Counted from the stretch's first letter, positions 17,256-25,614 are shown. The stretch is 64,000 bases of DNA from Marinomonas rhizomae (GCF_003315485.1 NZ_QNSE01000007.1:157495-221494), one strand, 5' to 3'. The notes: generated by a model from the letters alone, not told the origin. A program made the numbers and translations.

Positions 17256-17290
17256 AGGCCATACTCAGTTACAGCTGGTATGGCCTTTTT
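17256..17290. other. Hairpin upstream of the initiator gene (possible origin or plus-strand terminator)
   Basis: AGGCCATAC (17256-17264) pairs perfectly with GTATGGCCT (17278-17286) around a 13-base loop, and five T follow on the plus strand. No plus-strand gene ends here, so termination is not an obvious role. Just upstream of the gpA-like gene it is a candidate replication-origin structure, although gpA-type origins can also lie within the gene. Confidence 0.5.
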
Positions 17291-17477
17291 AATGTTCAAG
17301 TTCCATCATTTCCTGTGTCAATTTGGCGACATTTATTAGCCGCCTCTTCCCTATTTTTACGGTAGGAATCAATCCTCTATTGATCCATGCTCTGATCACA
17401 TCAGGTGAAAGCCCAACTAACTCAGAAAATTGTTCCTGAGAAACTATTGGCGATGTAAATAACACCGTATTACTCAT
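17289..17477 (-). CDS. Small HTH protein (AlpA/MerR-type regulator or excisionase)
   Basis: A 62-residue DNA-binding protein started at the ATG at 17477; a GTG two codons earlier is possible. The helix-turn-helix reads SQEQFSELVGLSPDVIRAWINRGLIPTVKIGKRRLINV, the AlpA/excisionase pattern in which the second helix is followed by a basic wing. It lies at the head of the minus-strand phage genes, divergent from the XRE repressor. It may activate the lytic operon, act as the excision factor for the integrase, or both. Confidence 0.8.
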   Translation of the reverse strand: MSNTVLFTSPIVSQEQFSELVGLSPDVIRAWINRGLIPTVKIGKRRLINVAKLTQEMMELEH

Positions 17478-17575
17478 GTCCACTTACCATCTGATCATCA
17501 ATTTGAACCTTCATCACACTCTCCTGATGTTTTTCATAACTATAATCTAAGCCATAATAAAAAAACAAGACCGGA

Positions 17576-17699
17576 AACCACATCTTTACAGTATAAATAA
17601 CCACATATAAAGGTGGTTTTATTCATTTTATTTTATTTTTAAAAGAAATGTGCTATTTTCATAGTATCAAACCAATAAAAACAACATTGAATGGTGGTT
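17576..17699. promoter_or_regulatory. Candidate repressor operators in the divergent control region
   Basis: AACCAC or its complement GTGGTT occurs four times between the divergent regulatory genes: 17577-17582, an inverted pair AACCAC-N8-GTGGTT at 17599-17618, and 17694-17699, the last just ahead of the repressor gene. The spacing suits operators controlling both the minus-strand phage operon and repressor autoregulation. Function is inferred. Confidence 0.5.
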
Positions 17700-17725
17700 T
17701 TTAAAGAAGTTACTGGAGGTAAGTA

Positions 17726-18448
17726 ATGTCTATATCCAAAAGGCTTATAGAGCTCAGAAACACACTAGGTCTAACTAGAAAAAAATTCTGTGAAGAAATA
17801 GGCGTATCGATTAGAACAATTGAAGGGATAGAAAACGGAGGAAATACACCACGTAGTGACCTTGTCGAAAAAATAGTGACAAAGTGGCCCGAATTCGGTC
17901 TTTGGTTGATTTCTGGTTCATTAGAATTTAGATCAGAGCAGACATGCCCGAATATCATACATAAAAAGCAAATAAATATTGTGGAATCATGCGACCCTAA
18001 ATTTATTACACATGGACTTATAAGCACCAGATTAATTGAAGATAGTGAAATAACCTTCATCCAGAACCTAGGCAACCCTTCTCAGTTAGCAGCAATCTTG
18101 AAACTAGAAGAAACAACCGTCTACGCACTAAATTCTACAAGACTGAAAGATGGCTTTATATGGCTTAATGAAGGCGTAATCAGTTTCGATAAAAGCATTG
18201 ATGGAAGAAACTACCTACGAAGTTTACGTGAGAAGTTAAGCGCCTTAAATGAAGAAATAATTTCATCTTCAAAATACAAAGGGCTCTCACCTAATGATTT
18301 TGAATTGGCTAAAAATCAGGGAGTTATATTATTCGAATCACTTCAAAACGTTCAAGACAATAAATTACTAAAAAGTTTCGAGGAGTGGAAAAAGGGAGGT
18401 AATTATATATGGCCTGAAAATATAGAATATACAACTATTACAAGGTAA
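17726..18448 (+). CDS. XRE-family phage repressor-like protein
   Basis: A 240-residue regulator. The N-terminal helix-turn-helix (about residues 4-58: KRLIELRNTLGLTRKKFCEEIGVSIRTIEGIENG) is XRE type. The following FGLWLISG suggests a short dimerisation helix. No Ser-Lys peptidase motif of LexA/CI is apparent in the C-terminal 170 residues, so induction by RecA-driven self-cleavage is not supported. GGAGG lies six bases ahead of the ATG. It is divergent from the lytic block and directly upstream of the integrase, a normal place for a lysogeny repressor. Confidence 0.8.
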   Translation: MSISKRLIELRNTLGLTRKKFCEEIGVSIRTIEGIENGGNTPRSDLVEKIVTKWPEFGLWLISGSLEFRSEQTCPNIIHKKQINIVESCDPKFITHGLISTRLIEDSEITFIQNLGNPSQLAAILKLEETTVYALNSTRLKDGFIWLNEGVISFDKSIDGRNYLRSLREKLSALNEEIISSSKYKGLSPNDFELAKNQGVILFESLQNVQDNKLLKSFEEWKKGGNYIWPENIEYTTITR

Positions 18449-18458
18449 CCCTTAAAAA

Positions 18459-19487
18459 GTGACTATAAAAAAAATAGATAAGAAGTGGCTTGTTGATATC
18501 TATCCGCATGGTCGGGAAGGAAAACGTGTAAGAAAGAAATTCGATACACGCTTAGAAGCACAAAGATACGAAAAATATGTGCTTAATAAGTCGTTTGATG
18601 ACAAAGACTGGAATCCATCTAAAGAGGATAATCGCAGGCTAGGCGAGCTTATTGATATTTGGTTTCAGTCTCATGGTCGCTATCTCAAAGGAGCAAATCC
18701 AAGACTAAGAACACTCAAAAACCTAGACATTCGACTAGGCAGTCCAATTGCTAAAAAAATCAGCCCTACTAATTACATGTTAGAGCGCTCTAGCAGGATA
18801 GAGTCTGGAGTCACCGCCAAAACGTGTAACAACGAACTCGGTTATCTCAACGCTATTTTTAATGAGTTAGAACGGACACAAGTAATCACCTACAGCAATC
18901 CTTTGAAAGGTGTCCGTCCAATTAAAATTAGTGAGAAAGAACTTAGCTGGCTTACATCCGAACAAATCAAAGAGCTGTTATCTACTTTAGACAAGATAGG
19001 TAATGAGCATGTATGCCTGATTACGAGGGTATGCCTATCAACAGGCGCTAGATGGAAGGAAGCAGAAGGCTTGAAAGCCCAACATATAAAAAATGGGCAA
19101 GTGGTTTTTACAGATACAAAAAGCAAGAAAAATCGCGCCATTCCAATAAATGAAGCATTATTCAAGCAACTTGAAACGCATATGAAAACTCATGGTAGGT
19201 TCTTTGACTGCATCAAATCATTTCGAAAATACCTCAAGACAACCAGTATCAAGCTACCTCAAGGACAATCTTCACATGTCCTAAGACACAGCTTTGCAAG
19301 TCACTTTATTATGAACGGTGGCAATATACTGACACTACAGAAAATTCTTGGTCACTCAACAATCATAATGACAATGAGATACGCGCATTTGGCGCCTGAA
19401 CATTTAGCAGAGGCTGAAAAATTCAACCCACTAACTAAATGTTCAGGAAGAAGGAAGGCTAAACAATATAGAGTTGAGGCTTACTGA
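18459..19487 (+). CDS. int: Tyrosine-recombinase integrase
   Basis: A 342-residue phage integrase with a full catalytic set: R198 in STGARWKE, lysines near 221-224, H273 and R276 in HVLRHSFASH, H299 in LGHST, and the nucleophile Y308 in MRYAHLAP. The N-terminal part has the arm-binding and SAM-like domains (VDIYPHGREGKRVRKKF; TCNNELGYLNAIFNEL). It starts with GTG ten bases after the repressor stop and is probably co-transcribed with it. Its 3' end overlaps the convergent ImmA gene by 29 bases. It should integrate the element at the tRNA-Arg 3' end. Confidence 0.95.
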   Translation: MTIKKIDKKWLVDIYPHGREGKRVRKKFDTRLEAQRYEKYVLNKSFDDKDWNPSKEDNRRLGELIDIWFQSHGRYLKGANPRLRTLKNLDIRLGSPIAKKISPTNYMLERSSRIESGVTAKTCNNELGYLNAIFNELERTQVITYSNPLKGVRPIKISEKELSWLTSEQIKELLSTLDKIGNEHVCLITRVCLSTGARWKEAEGLKAQHIKNGQVVFTDTKSKKNRAIPINEALFKQLETHMKTHGRFFDCIKSFRKYLKTTSIKLPQGQSSHVLRHSFASHFIMNGGNILTLQKILGHSTIIMTMRYAHLAPEHLAEAEKFNPLTKCSGRRKAKQYRVEAY

Positions 19488-20565
19488 ATGAAGCTGTGTT
19501 TTGCGTTTTTTTGATGGTAGCAGAGCTTGAGCTAACAACAGAAAACTTAAAAAGCAAACTGCTGATTTCATCGACTGGGAGCCTCAACTCTCTTGCTATA
19601 TCAACTATATAAACTCTATTTTTAGACAACTCAGTTAACAAATTCTCTAAAAGAGTTGATTTTTCACGTTCTATACCTATTGGTTCATTTGAGCGATAAC
19701 CCATCTTAGATAGTTCAATTATTAGGTTTCTATATTGCCATTCTGTTAAGTGATCTAAAGCTTTTAAGCGATAAGTTAAGGCCATAGCCGAAACTCGCCA
19801 ACGAGATTTAACTTTAATAATCTCATTAGCGGTAATAAAACGGGGCACATTAACTCGAATACTAGACTCCGGCATTAAAAAAGCGGAAGCAAAGCGATCT
19901 GCTTCTTTCTCAATATCATTACCTTTATTCTCTGAGTATCTATGCATTAATAAATGCCCCAACTCGTGAGCACAATCAAACCGACTTCGTTCAGGTGTCT
20001 TTTTGGTATTAAGAAATACGAATGGAATACCACCTTTCCAAAATGAAAAGGCATCAACCTCTTGGGCATTCTCACTTAATGAAAAAACTCTTACACCATA
20101 TGCTTCTAATAAATTAATGAGATTTGAAATACTTTTATCACCAAGATTCCATTCCGCTCTTATCAGGAGTGCCACTTCTTCAGGGGGAAAGCCTCCATAA
20201 TCTGGAATATTTGAATGTGGTAGATTAAATTTCCTCTCAAAATAGTCATTTAGTAAGATACCAATTCTACCAGCACCCGTAGCCGCATTTTTCTGTGCGG
20301 CTCTTAATGTTTTCAACGATCTAAAAGCAACAGTTTCAAACTCTAATTCTTCTATAGAGTCTTGATAGAAAAAGTCTTTTGGAAATGCAAGAGCACTTGA
20401 GATTTTATCAACTGTAGTCTCTGTAGGCTGATAATCATCTGGAAACTTTTCATATAAAGAAGCCATTTTTGATGATATTCCACAATGATCAGCAAGAGAT
20501 TTATAAGTCATCTTTCTTCGCTCTCTTGCTAATTTCAATCTGCTTGCATTAAATAATTTACTCAT
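19459..20565 (-). CDS. XRE-ImmA/IrrE metallopeptidase protein
   Basis: A 368-residue two-domain protein. An N-terminal XRE helix-turn-helix (RLKLARERRKMTYKSLADHCGISSKMASLYEK) precedes an ImmA/IrrE zinc-peptidase domain with H200-E-L-G-H204 and the downstream acidic segment EKEADRFASAFLMP supplying the third ligand. Such fusions regulate mobile elements by cleaving or binding repressors, or act as antitoxin-like partners. It starts in an 8-bp overlap with the upstream gene, so the two are coupled. The C-terminal 110 residues have no named domain. It could trigger induction of the phage by acting on the 240-aa repressor, or form a toxin-antitoxin or defence pair with its neighbour. Confidence 0.88.
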   Translation of the reverse strand: MSKLFNASRLKLARERRKMTYKSLADHCGISSKMASLYEKFPDDYQPTETTVDKISSALAFPKDFFYQDSIEELEFETVAFRSLKTLRAAQKNAATGAGRIGILLNDYFERKFNLPHSNIPDYGGFPPEEVALLIRAEWNLGDKSISNLINLLEAYGVRVFSLSENAQEVDAFSFWKGGIPFVFLNTKKTPERSRFDCAHELGHLLMHRYSENKGNDIEKEADRFASAFLMPESSIRVNVPRFITANEIIKVKSRWRVSAMALTYRLKALDHLTEWQYRNLIIELSKMGYRSNEPIGIEREKSTLLENLLTELSKNRVYIVDIARELRLPVDEISSLLFKFSVVSSSSATIKKTQNTASFSKPQLYIV

Positions 20566-21217
20566 TTTTTTTACTTATCACCGGTATTTCAATTGCTTCA
20601 CTAAATTCTGACTCTGAAAGAGTAGATGTTTTAAGGTTATCTAAACTTACTGTGCCTAAAAATATTCTCGTTTTCCAGCCTTGTATTTTTGATTTCTCAT
20701 TCAAAAATACAGGTAATGATAATTCTGCTCTAATCTCTTTAGCAGACTTATCAACATGATAAATCAGAACCCAAGTTGTATTATCATCAACTGGACTTGA
20801 TAAAAACTCATTACTATCAAACAATTCAAGTTGACGTCTATTTTGTTCTAAGAGTCGATCAAAAGCACTACCTTTATCATTCTTAGAGAGCAAAGATTGC
20901 GCGTTAATCTTGCCTACAGCACTGTTACCACCAGTACAGACAATTGAAACACCAAAATCCTTACTAATAGTTTTATCTAAACCTGCCTCATATAGGCATT
21001 GCCAGCCCTTAGGAACCAAGAGTTCACGTAGAGAGCGTACTATTTCAAACCACGCAGAAGAGCCAGAATGAATTACTGGATGGTACTTAGTGGAAGAGCC
21101 ATATGCGAAAGCAGCTTGTTGAACAACTCCCATTAACGCCTTTTTTGAAACACCAAAATTATTTTCTAAATAATTATGAATTACAACTTCATCATCTAAA
21201 AATTGAACCGCGGACAT
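20558..21217 (-). CDS. Unknown protein coupled to the XRE-ImmA gene
   Basis: A 219-residue soluble protein I do not recognise, started at the ATG at 21217. A longer frame to 21313 would read back through the promoter. It begins MSAVQFLDDEVVIHNYLENNFGVSKKALMGVVQQA. The centre has HSGSSAWFEIVRSLRELLVPKGWQ and a Gly-rich CTGGNSAVGK, then TTWVLIYHVDKSAKEIRAELSLPV, a likely beta-sheet core. There is no membrane span. A minus-strand TATAAT at 21249-21254 with an inverted repeat over the start site suggests autoregulation. Toxin, substrate or partner of the ImmA protein are all possible. Confidence 0.7.
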   Translation of the reverse strand: MSAVQFLDDEVVIHNYLENNFGVSKKALMGVVQQAAFAYGSSTKYHPVIHSGSSAWFEIVRSLRELLVPKGWQCLYEAGLDKTISKDFGVSIVCTGGNSAVGKINAQSLLSKNDKGSAFDRLLEQNRRQLELFDSNEFLSSPVDDNTTWVLIYHVDKSAKEIRAELSLPVFLNEKSKIQGWKTRIFLGTVSLDNLKTSTLSESEFSEAIEIPVISKKNE

Positions 21218-21254
21218 ATTTTTTACTCGTATTGTGAAATGTCCGATTATTATA
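21211..21254 (-). promoter_or_regulatory. Promoter and inverted repeat ahead of the ImmA module
   Basis: TATAAT on the minus strand (21249-21254) lies 31 bases before the start codon. A 7-bp inverted repeat, CGGACAT at 21211-21217 and ATGTCCG at 21239-21245, spans the expected transcription start and the start codon. It is a natural operator for the XRE domain encoded in the same operon. The -35 box is not clear. Confidence 0.5.
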
Positions 21255-21410
21255 CCACAAATGAGGGAGAAAAAACGGAGTTTTTTATTTTCCATCAAGA
21301 GCATGAAAAACAAAAGATTGCGCCGTAGTCACTATGTAGGCACACAAACAAAAAACGGTTAAGTTAAATTGCTAAGAACGGGTTGAAATAAGGGATTGAA
21401 CAAAAAAAAA

Positions 21411-21487
21411 TGGCACGCCCGAAAGGATTTGAACCTTCGACCTTCGCCTCCGGAGGGCGACGCTCTATCCAGCTGAGCTACGGGCGC
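21411..21487 (-). tRNA. tRNA-Arg (anticodon CCG)
   Basis: A 77-nt cloverleaf including an encoded CCA (TGG at 21411-21413). Acceptor GCGCCCG pairs with CGGGCGT (one G-T pair), the anticodon stem TCGCC pairs with GGCGA around loop CTCCGGA, giving anticodon CCG (codon CGG, arginine). The T-arm GAAGG-TTCAAAT-CCTTT is complete. Its 3' 26 bases form the right attachment site of the integrated phage, which keeps the tRNA intact. Confidence 0.96.
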
Positions 21488-21587
21488 ATTGCTTGTTGCG
21501 TGGCGATGATACTTTGCACGATGCACAGTTAGCCAGAACAAATTTGAGTGCGTATTCTAAAGGAAATCCATCAGGATTCCAGTGCTT

Positions 21588-21630
21588 AAAGCAATAAAGA
21601 GCAGATATAAGCTGTTTTTTATTGCTTTAC
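21588..21630. other. Hairpin between tRNA-Arg and the monooxygenase gene
   Basis: A perfect 12-bp stem, TAAAGCAATAAA (21588-21599) with TTTATTGCTTTA (21619-21630), around a 19-base loop. It may act as a terminator for the minus-strand gene that ends at 21693; no clean T tract follows. Confidence 0.5.
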
Positions 21631-21692
21631 TATCACTCAGTTATCTCATTAGCTGCTCGTACTATCAACAGCTAACCCATAAGAGAAAAGGC

Positions 21693-21986
21693 TTAGCCTA
21701 TTTGATGCAGTTCAGTCACGCTAAAATCAGCAACCATGTCTTTGGTCGATTCTAGAAACACATTGATATGGTCGGTTTTCATATGATCTTGCCAAACGTC
21801 GTAATCACTCCAACGTTCGAAGTAGACAAACGCCTCAGCGTTATTATTGTCTTGGTGAAGATCGTATTGCAAACAACCTACCTCCGCGCGAGTTGGCACC
21901 AGTAAAACTTCTAGAGCCGTTTTTAATTCAGCCCCCTTACCAGGATGAGCGGTAATATTGGCGACGAGTACTAGTTCCGTGAACAT
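21693..21986 (-). CDS. Antibiotic biosynthesis monooxygenase (ABM) family protein
   Basis: A 97-residue ferredoxin-like ABM-domain protein, started at 21986 where AAGGA precedes the ATG. The sequence MFTELVLVANITAHPGKGAELKTALEVLLVPTRAEVGCLQYDLHQD, then FVYFERWSDYDVWQDHMKTDHI, is the YgiN/ABM pattern of a cofactor-free monooxygenase or quinol-related enzyme. The substrate cannot be predicted. It is a single gene beside the tRNA and unrelated to the phage. Confidence 0.88.
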   Translation of the reverse strand: MFTELVLVANITAHPGKGAELKTALEVLLVPTRAEVGCLQYDLHQDNNNAEAFVYFERWSDYDVWQDHMKTDHINVFLESTKDMVADFSVTELHQIG

Positions 21987-22129
21987 AATTTTTCCTTGTC
22001 TAATTAACATGTTACAAAAATAAAGGGGAAGCAAAATACAAAGCTAAACACAAAAAAACACGAGTGAAATCATCTCTTTGTGTTTTAATAACTGTATCGC
22101 TTTTAACTCTTCATCGCTAAGGATTCATT

Positions 22130-22462
22130 GTGATTTTTTCTATCGCGATTTTTACACAACGCATTACTATTGTTGTTTGTCTTGCTCTAACGCTTTCTTC
22201 TGTTGCGCATGCTGCACGCTCAGGCGAGGCGCTTTATAACAGCTACTGTATTGCCTGTCATATGAACGGTGTTGCTGGCGCGCCAAAGTTTGGCGATCAA
22301 GCGGAATGGCAACCACGAATAGAAAAAGGCATAGACATGTTATTAAAAGATGCGACGAATGGCTTTAAAGCCATGCCGCCGAAGGGGTTGTGTTTTGATT
22401 GTAGCGAAGACGAACTGCGCAGTGCGATTCAATATATGATCGATAAGAGCTCAAACTCTTAA
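22130..22462 (+). CDS. Cytochrome c5-type monohaem protein
   Basis: A 110-residue periplasmic cytochrome c. A signal peptide ending SSVAHA is followed by ARSGEALYNSYCIACHMNGVAGAPKFGD with the haem-binding CIACH, the axial methionine in FKAMPPKG, and the two extra cysteines CFDC typical of the c5 family. It would carry electrons to a terminal oxidase or reductase. It is monocistronic and convergent with the rep helicase gene. Confidence 0.92.
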   Translation: MIFSIAIFTQRITIVVCLALTLSSVAHAARSGEALYNSYCIACHMNGVAGAPKFGDQAEWQPRIEKGIDMLLKDATNGFKAMPPKGLCFDCSEDELRSAIQYMIDKSSNS

Positions 22463-22479
22463 CCAATTTATTAAGCAAC

Positions 22480-24528
22480 TTAACCGTTCAACATGGCTTT
22501 TAGTGCCGACAAAGACGCCTGGCCACGTTCTTTTTTAGAGCTTTCGCCTTCATCACTGCGACCTTCCCAAACAAGATCCTCTTCTGGCAACTCGTCCAAG
22601 AATCGACTTGGTAAGCAATCGATTTCTTCACCATATTGACGACGTTTCGCTGCTAAGGTAATACACAAGGTTTTTTTCGCTCGGGTGATTCCCACATAAG
22701 CCAAACGGCGTTCTTCTTCAATGTCGTCGTTTTCTATACTGTTTCTGTGAGGTAATAATTCTTCTTCGCAGCCGATTAAAAACACGTGAGGGTATTCCAA
22801 ACCTTTAGAAGCATGAAGCGTTAGCAACTGTACTTTATCTTCGTCTTCCTCTTCTTCTTGGCGCTCCAACATGTCAATTAATAACAACTTACTAATCGCT
22901 TGATCCAAGCCTGCTGTTTCGTCTTCTTCCCATGCAGACTCCATCATTCGTTGAATAGAATCCAACAAGAAACGCACATTTTCGATGCGTCGATCTCCGG
23001 CTTTACTGGAAGACGTTTGCTCTTGAATCCAGCCGTAATAATCCATGTCGTGGATCATTTGTTCAATCACGGGGACTGGCGAGGCTCCTTCTAGACGCTG
23101 GCGCAGATTCGACAACCAACGCTCGAAATCCTGCAAGCTTTTTAATGAACGGCCGGTAATGGTTTCTTCTAACTCTTTGTAACCTGACGCTTCAAATAAA
23201 CTCACGCCGCGTTCAGTGGCAAGATTACCAACTTTCTCTAGCGTGGCTGGGCCAATTTCTCGACGCGGCAAATTCACAATACGTAAAAACGCATTGTCGT
23301 CCGATGGGTTCACCAAAAGACGTAAATAGCTCATTAAGTCTTTAATTTCTGCCCGCGAGAAAAACGAAGTGCCGCCGTTCATTTTGTAGGGAATACGATA
23401 CGCCTGCAGCTTAATTTCCAATAGACGCGCTTGGTGGTTACCGCGATATAAGATAGCAAAATCTTTATAGGGAATCTCATGGCGTAGATGACGAGATTGT
23501 ATTTCTGCTGCCACTCGCTCGGATTCGGCATCTTCGTTACGGGTGACCATAATGCGAATCTGATCACCTTCTTCATGATCACTCCACAAGGCTTTATCAT
23601 AAACGTGAGGATTGTTGGCAATCAATGTATTAGCGGCTTTTAGTATGGTTTTGGTCGAACGATAGTTTTGCTCCAATTTGACCAATTTCAAACTTGGATA
23701 ATCGACAGATAAACGCTCTAAGTTTTCTGGACGCGCGCCACGCCACGCGTAGATAGATTGGTCATCATCACCCACCAGAGTAAAACAGCGGCGAAAACCA
23801 GCCAACAAGCGGATCAATTCATATTGGCTAGCGTTGGTGTCTTGGCACTCGTCCACCAGCAAGTAACGGACCTTGTTCTGCCAGCGATCACGTAGTTCTG
23901 CGTCGGCCATTAATAAACTAACCGGCAAAAGAATTAAATCATCGAAATCCACAGCATTGTAAGCACGCAAATAACGCTGATATTGCACATACACTTGCGC
24001 CGCTAGCAGAAACTCTTCGGTATCCGCATTGGTCATAGCCTCTTGTGGCGTTGTTAAGTCATTTTTCCAATTAGAGACGGTATTTTGACAATAGGCTGCG
24101 GAATCGGTTTGACCGTTAAATTCTTTGTCGAGGATTTCTTTGATGAGACTAAGCGAGTCTTGAGAATCAAATAAGGTGAAGCCTTCTTTTAAGCCCGCTC
24201 GGCGATATTCTTTACGCAGAATACGTAAGCCTAAATTATGGAAGGTCGAAATACTTAAGCCTCGACTTTCTTGTTTAGACAACATACCAACAACACGCTC
24301 TTTCATTTCTCGTGCGGCTTTGTTGGTAAAGGTTACCGCAATAATACTGTTTGCCTTGAAACCACAAGTTTGAATCAGATACGCAATTTTTGTGGTGATT
24401 ACGCTAGTTTTTCCCGATCCAGCACCTGCCAATACTAACAAGGGACCATCTATCTGTTTGACGGCATCTAGCTGACGCTCATTCAAATTCCGAAGACGAT
24501 GAGATATAGAAGGTATGGACTGACTCAT
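22480..24528 (-). CDS. rep: ATP-dependent DNA helicase Rep
   Basis: A 682-residue superfamily 1A helicase, close to E. coli Rep (673). It starts LNERQLDAVKQIDGPLLVLAGAGSGKT (Q motif and Walker A), then ITVTFTNKAAREMKERV (Ia), LLVDECQDTN (II), VGDDDQSIYAWRGA (III), LEQNYRST (IV), LLTLHASKGLEYPHVFLIG (V) and VGITRAKK (VI). Rep assists fork progression and, notably, is the host helicase required for replication of filamentous and P2-type phages. It lies one gene beyond the integrated inovirus, which is probably coincidence. Confidence 0.95.
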   Translation of the reverse strand: MSQSIPSISHRLRNLNERQLDAVKQIDGPLLVLAGAGSGKTSVITTKIAYLIQTCGFKANSIIAVTFTNKAAREMKERVVGMLSKQESRGLSISTFHNLGLRILRKEYRRAGLKEGFTLFDSQDSLSLIKEILDKEFNGQTDSAAYCQNTVSNWKNDLTTPQEAMTNADTEEFLLAAQVYVQYQRYLRAYNAVDFDDLILLPVSLLMADAELRDRWQNKVRYLLVDECQDTNASQYELIRLLAGFRRCFTLVGDDDQSIYAWRGARPENLERLSVDYPSLKLVKLEQNYRSTKTILKAANTLIANNPHVYDKALWSDHEEGDQIRIMVTRNEDAESERVAAEIQSRHLRHEIPYKDFAILYRGNHQARLLEIKLQAYRIPYKMNGGTSFFSRAEIKDLMSYLRLLVNPSDDNAFLRIVNLPRREIGPATLEKVGNLATERGVSLFEASGYKELEETITGRSLKSLQDFERWLSNLRQRLEGASPVPVIEQMIHDMDYYGWIQEQTSSSKAGDRRIENVRFLLDSIQRMMESAWEEDETAGLDQAISKLLLIDMLERQEEEEDEDKVQLLTLHASKGLEYPHVFLIGCEEELLPHRNSIENDDIEEERRLAYVGITRAKKTLCITLAAKRRQYGEEIDCLPSRFLDELPEEDLVWEGRSDEGESSKKERGQASLSALKAMLNG

Positions 24529-24633
24529 GGAAAACTCTAACTTGTATGACTATTAAAAATTAGCCGTTAGTGTAACCGACAATGAAGAACCTCGCACGAA
24601 GAGAAAAATCATAAGAGCAAGAACCAACAAACA

Positions 24634-24668
24634 CAAAAAAGGGATACATAAATAGCATCCCTTTTTTG
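24634..24668 (-). terminator. Terminator after the BASS transporter gene
   Basis: CAAAAAAGGGAT (24634-24645) pairs with ATCCCTTTTTTG (24657-24668), a 12-bp stem with an 11-base loop. It ends in a T run on either strand, so it can serve the minus-strand transporter gene ending at 24685. Confidence 0.85.
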
Positions 24669-24684
24669 TAGCTAAGATACCGCC

Positions 24685-25614
24685 TTATTTAGAAGTGTTT
24701 TCTCGGTTATTTTCAGCAACAGGTCGACGACTCCAGTAGCTCGCCAGCAACGAACCTGAAATATTATGCCAAACACTGAATATTGTGCCGGGTAAAGCCG
24801 CCATTGGCGTGAAAAACTTCACCGCAAGGGCAGCGGCCAAACCAGAATTTTGTAGGCCCACTTCAAACGCAATCGTACGACAAACACGAGCATCAAAGCC
24901 CATCGCTTTCGTGACCCAGTACCCCAATAACAAACCAATGCTGTTATGAATAATCACAGCGGCCGCAACGACCAAGCCCACTTGAACGATTTTGGATGCG
25001 CTCAATGCCACCACAATAGCAATGATAAGCACAATGGCAAACATCGAAATATAAGGAAAAATGGGTTCTGCCTTGCGAACAAATGTTGAGAAGAAAGTAT
25101 TAATCAAAACACCCGCCGCAACCGGAAGAAGAACAATTTTAAATAAGCTCATTAACATACCAACAACAGGTACATCGACGCTTTGTCCAACCATCAAAGA
25201 CACAAGTAAAGGCGTTAAAACCACGCCCAGCAAAGTCGAAATGGCCGTCATGGAAATAGACAAGGCGGTGTCACCTTTGGCTAAATAACACATAACGTTC
25301 GATGACGTACCACCAGCAACACTGCCGACTAGCAACATGCCAACGGTTAATTCCGTATCAAAACCAAACGCAAATGCCACACCAAAGGCTGCGATCGGCA
25401 TCACTAAAAACTGCAGCAAGACACCAACGCCAACTGCTTTGCCGTTTTTAAGCACTTGTTTAAAATCACTAGGACTAAGCGTTAAGCCCATTGCCAGCAT
25501 AATCACCGTAAGAAGAGGAACGATTTGAGACTTCAAACCTACGAACATATCAGGTTGAAAAAAGGCAATTGCTGACAGCAAAATAGCCCAAAGAGGGAAT
25601 AACTGGATAACCAT
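24685..25614 (-). CDS. Bile acid:sodium symporter family transporter (BASS)
   Basis: A 309-residue, roughly ten-span inner-membrane transporter of the SBF/BASS family. Conserved features are PLLTVIMLAMGLTLSPSDF near the start, the sodium-site segment VGSVAGGTSSNVMCYLAKGD, and EVGLQNSGLAAALAVKFF in the second crossover helix. Bacterial members take up pantoate, bile acids, pyruvate or other organic anions with Na+. The substrate is not evident here. It is monocistronic with its own terminator. Confidence 0.9.
   Translation of the reverse strand: MVIQLFPLWAILLSAIAFFQPDMFVGLKSQIVPLLTVIMLAMGLTLSPSDFKQVLKNGKAVGVGVLLQFLVMPIAAFGVAFAFGFDTELTVGMLLVGSVAGGTSSNVMCYLAKGDTALSISMTAISTLLGVVLTPLLVSLMVGQSVDVPVVGMLMSLFKIVLLPVAAGVLINTFFSTFVRKAEPIFPYISMFAIVLIIAIVVALSASKIVQVGLVVAAAVIIHNSIGLLLGYWVTKAMGFDARVCRTIAFEVGLQNSGLAAALAVKFFTPMAALPGTIFSVWHNISGSLLASYWSRRPVAENNRENTSK

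Larger units (their letters stand above)
8605..21436. mobile_element. Integrated inovirus (filamentous phage) element in tRNA-Arg(CCG)
   Basis: The element is bounded by 26-bp direct copies of the tRNA-Arg 3' end at 8605-8630 and 21411-21436 (23 of 26 identical). The minus strand carries a full filamentous-phage set in M13 order: replication initiator, pV, an unknown small protein, pVII, pIX, pVIII, pIII, pVI, pI/Zot and pIV. The plus strand carries an XRE repressor and a tyrosine integrase. Cargo sits at both ends: an Abi-like protein on the left, an XRE-ImmA gene plus partner on the right. All frames are intact, so it may be functional. The three att mismatches suggest either divergence since insertion or recombination between non-identical att sites. 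Confidence 0.9.

Noticed and set aside
17027..17299. Minus-strand frame of 90 residues overlapping the start of the replication initiator
   Set aside because: It lies in another frame over the initiator gene and the hairpin, with no ribosome site or family resemblance.
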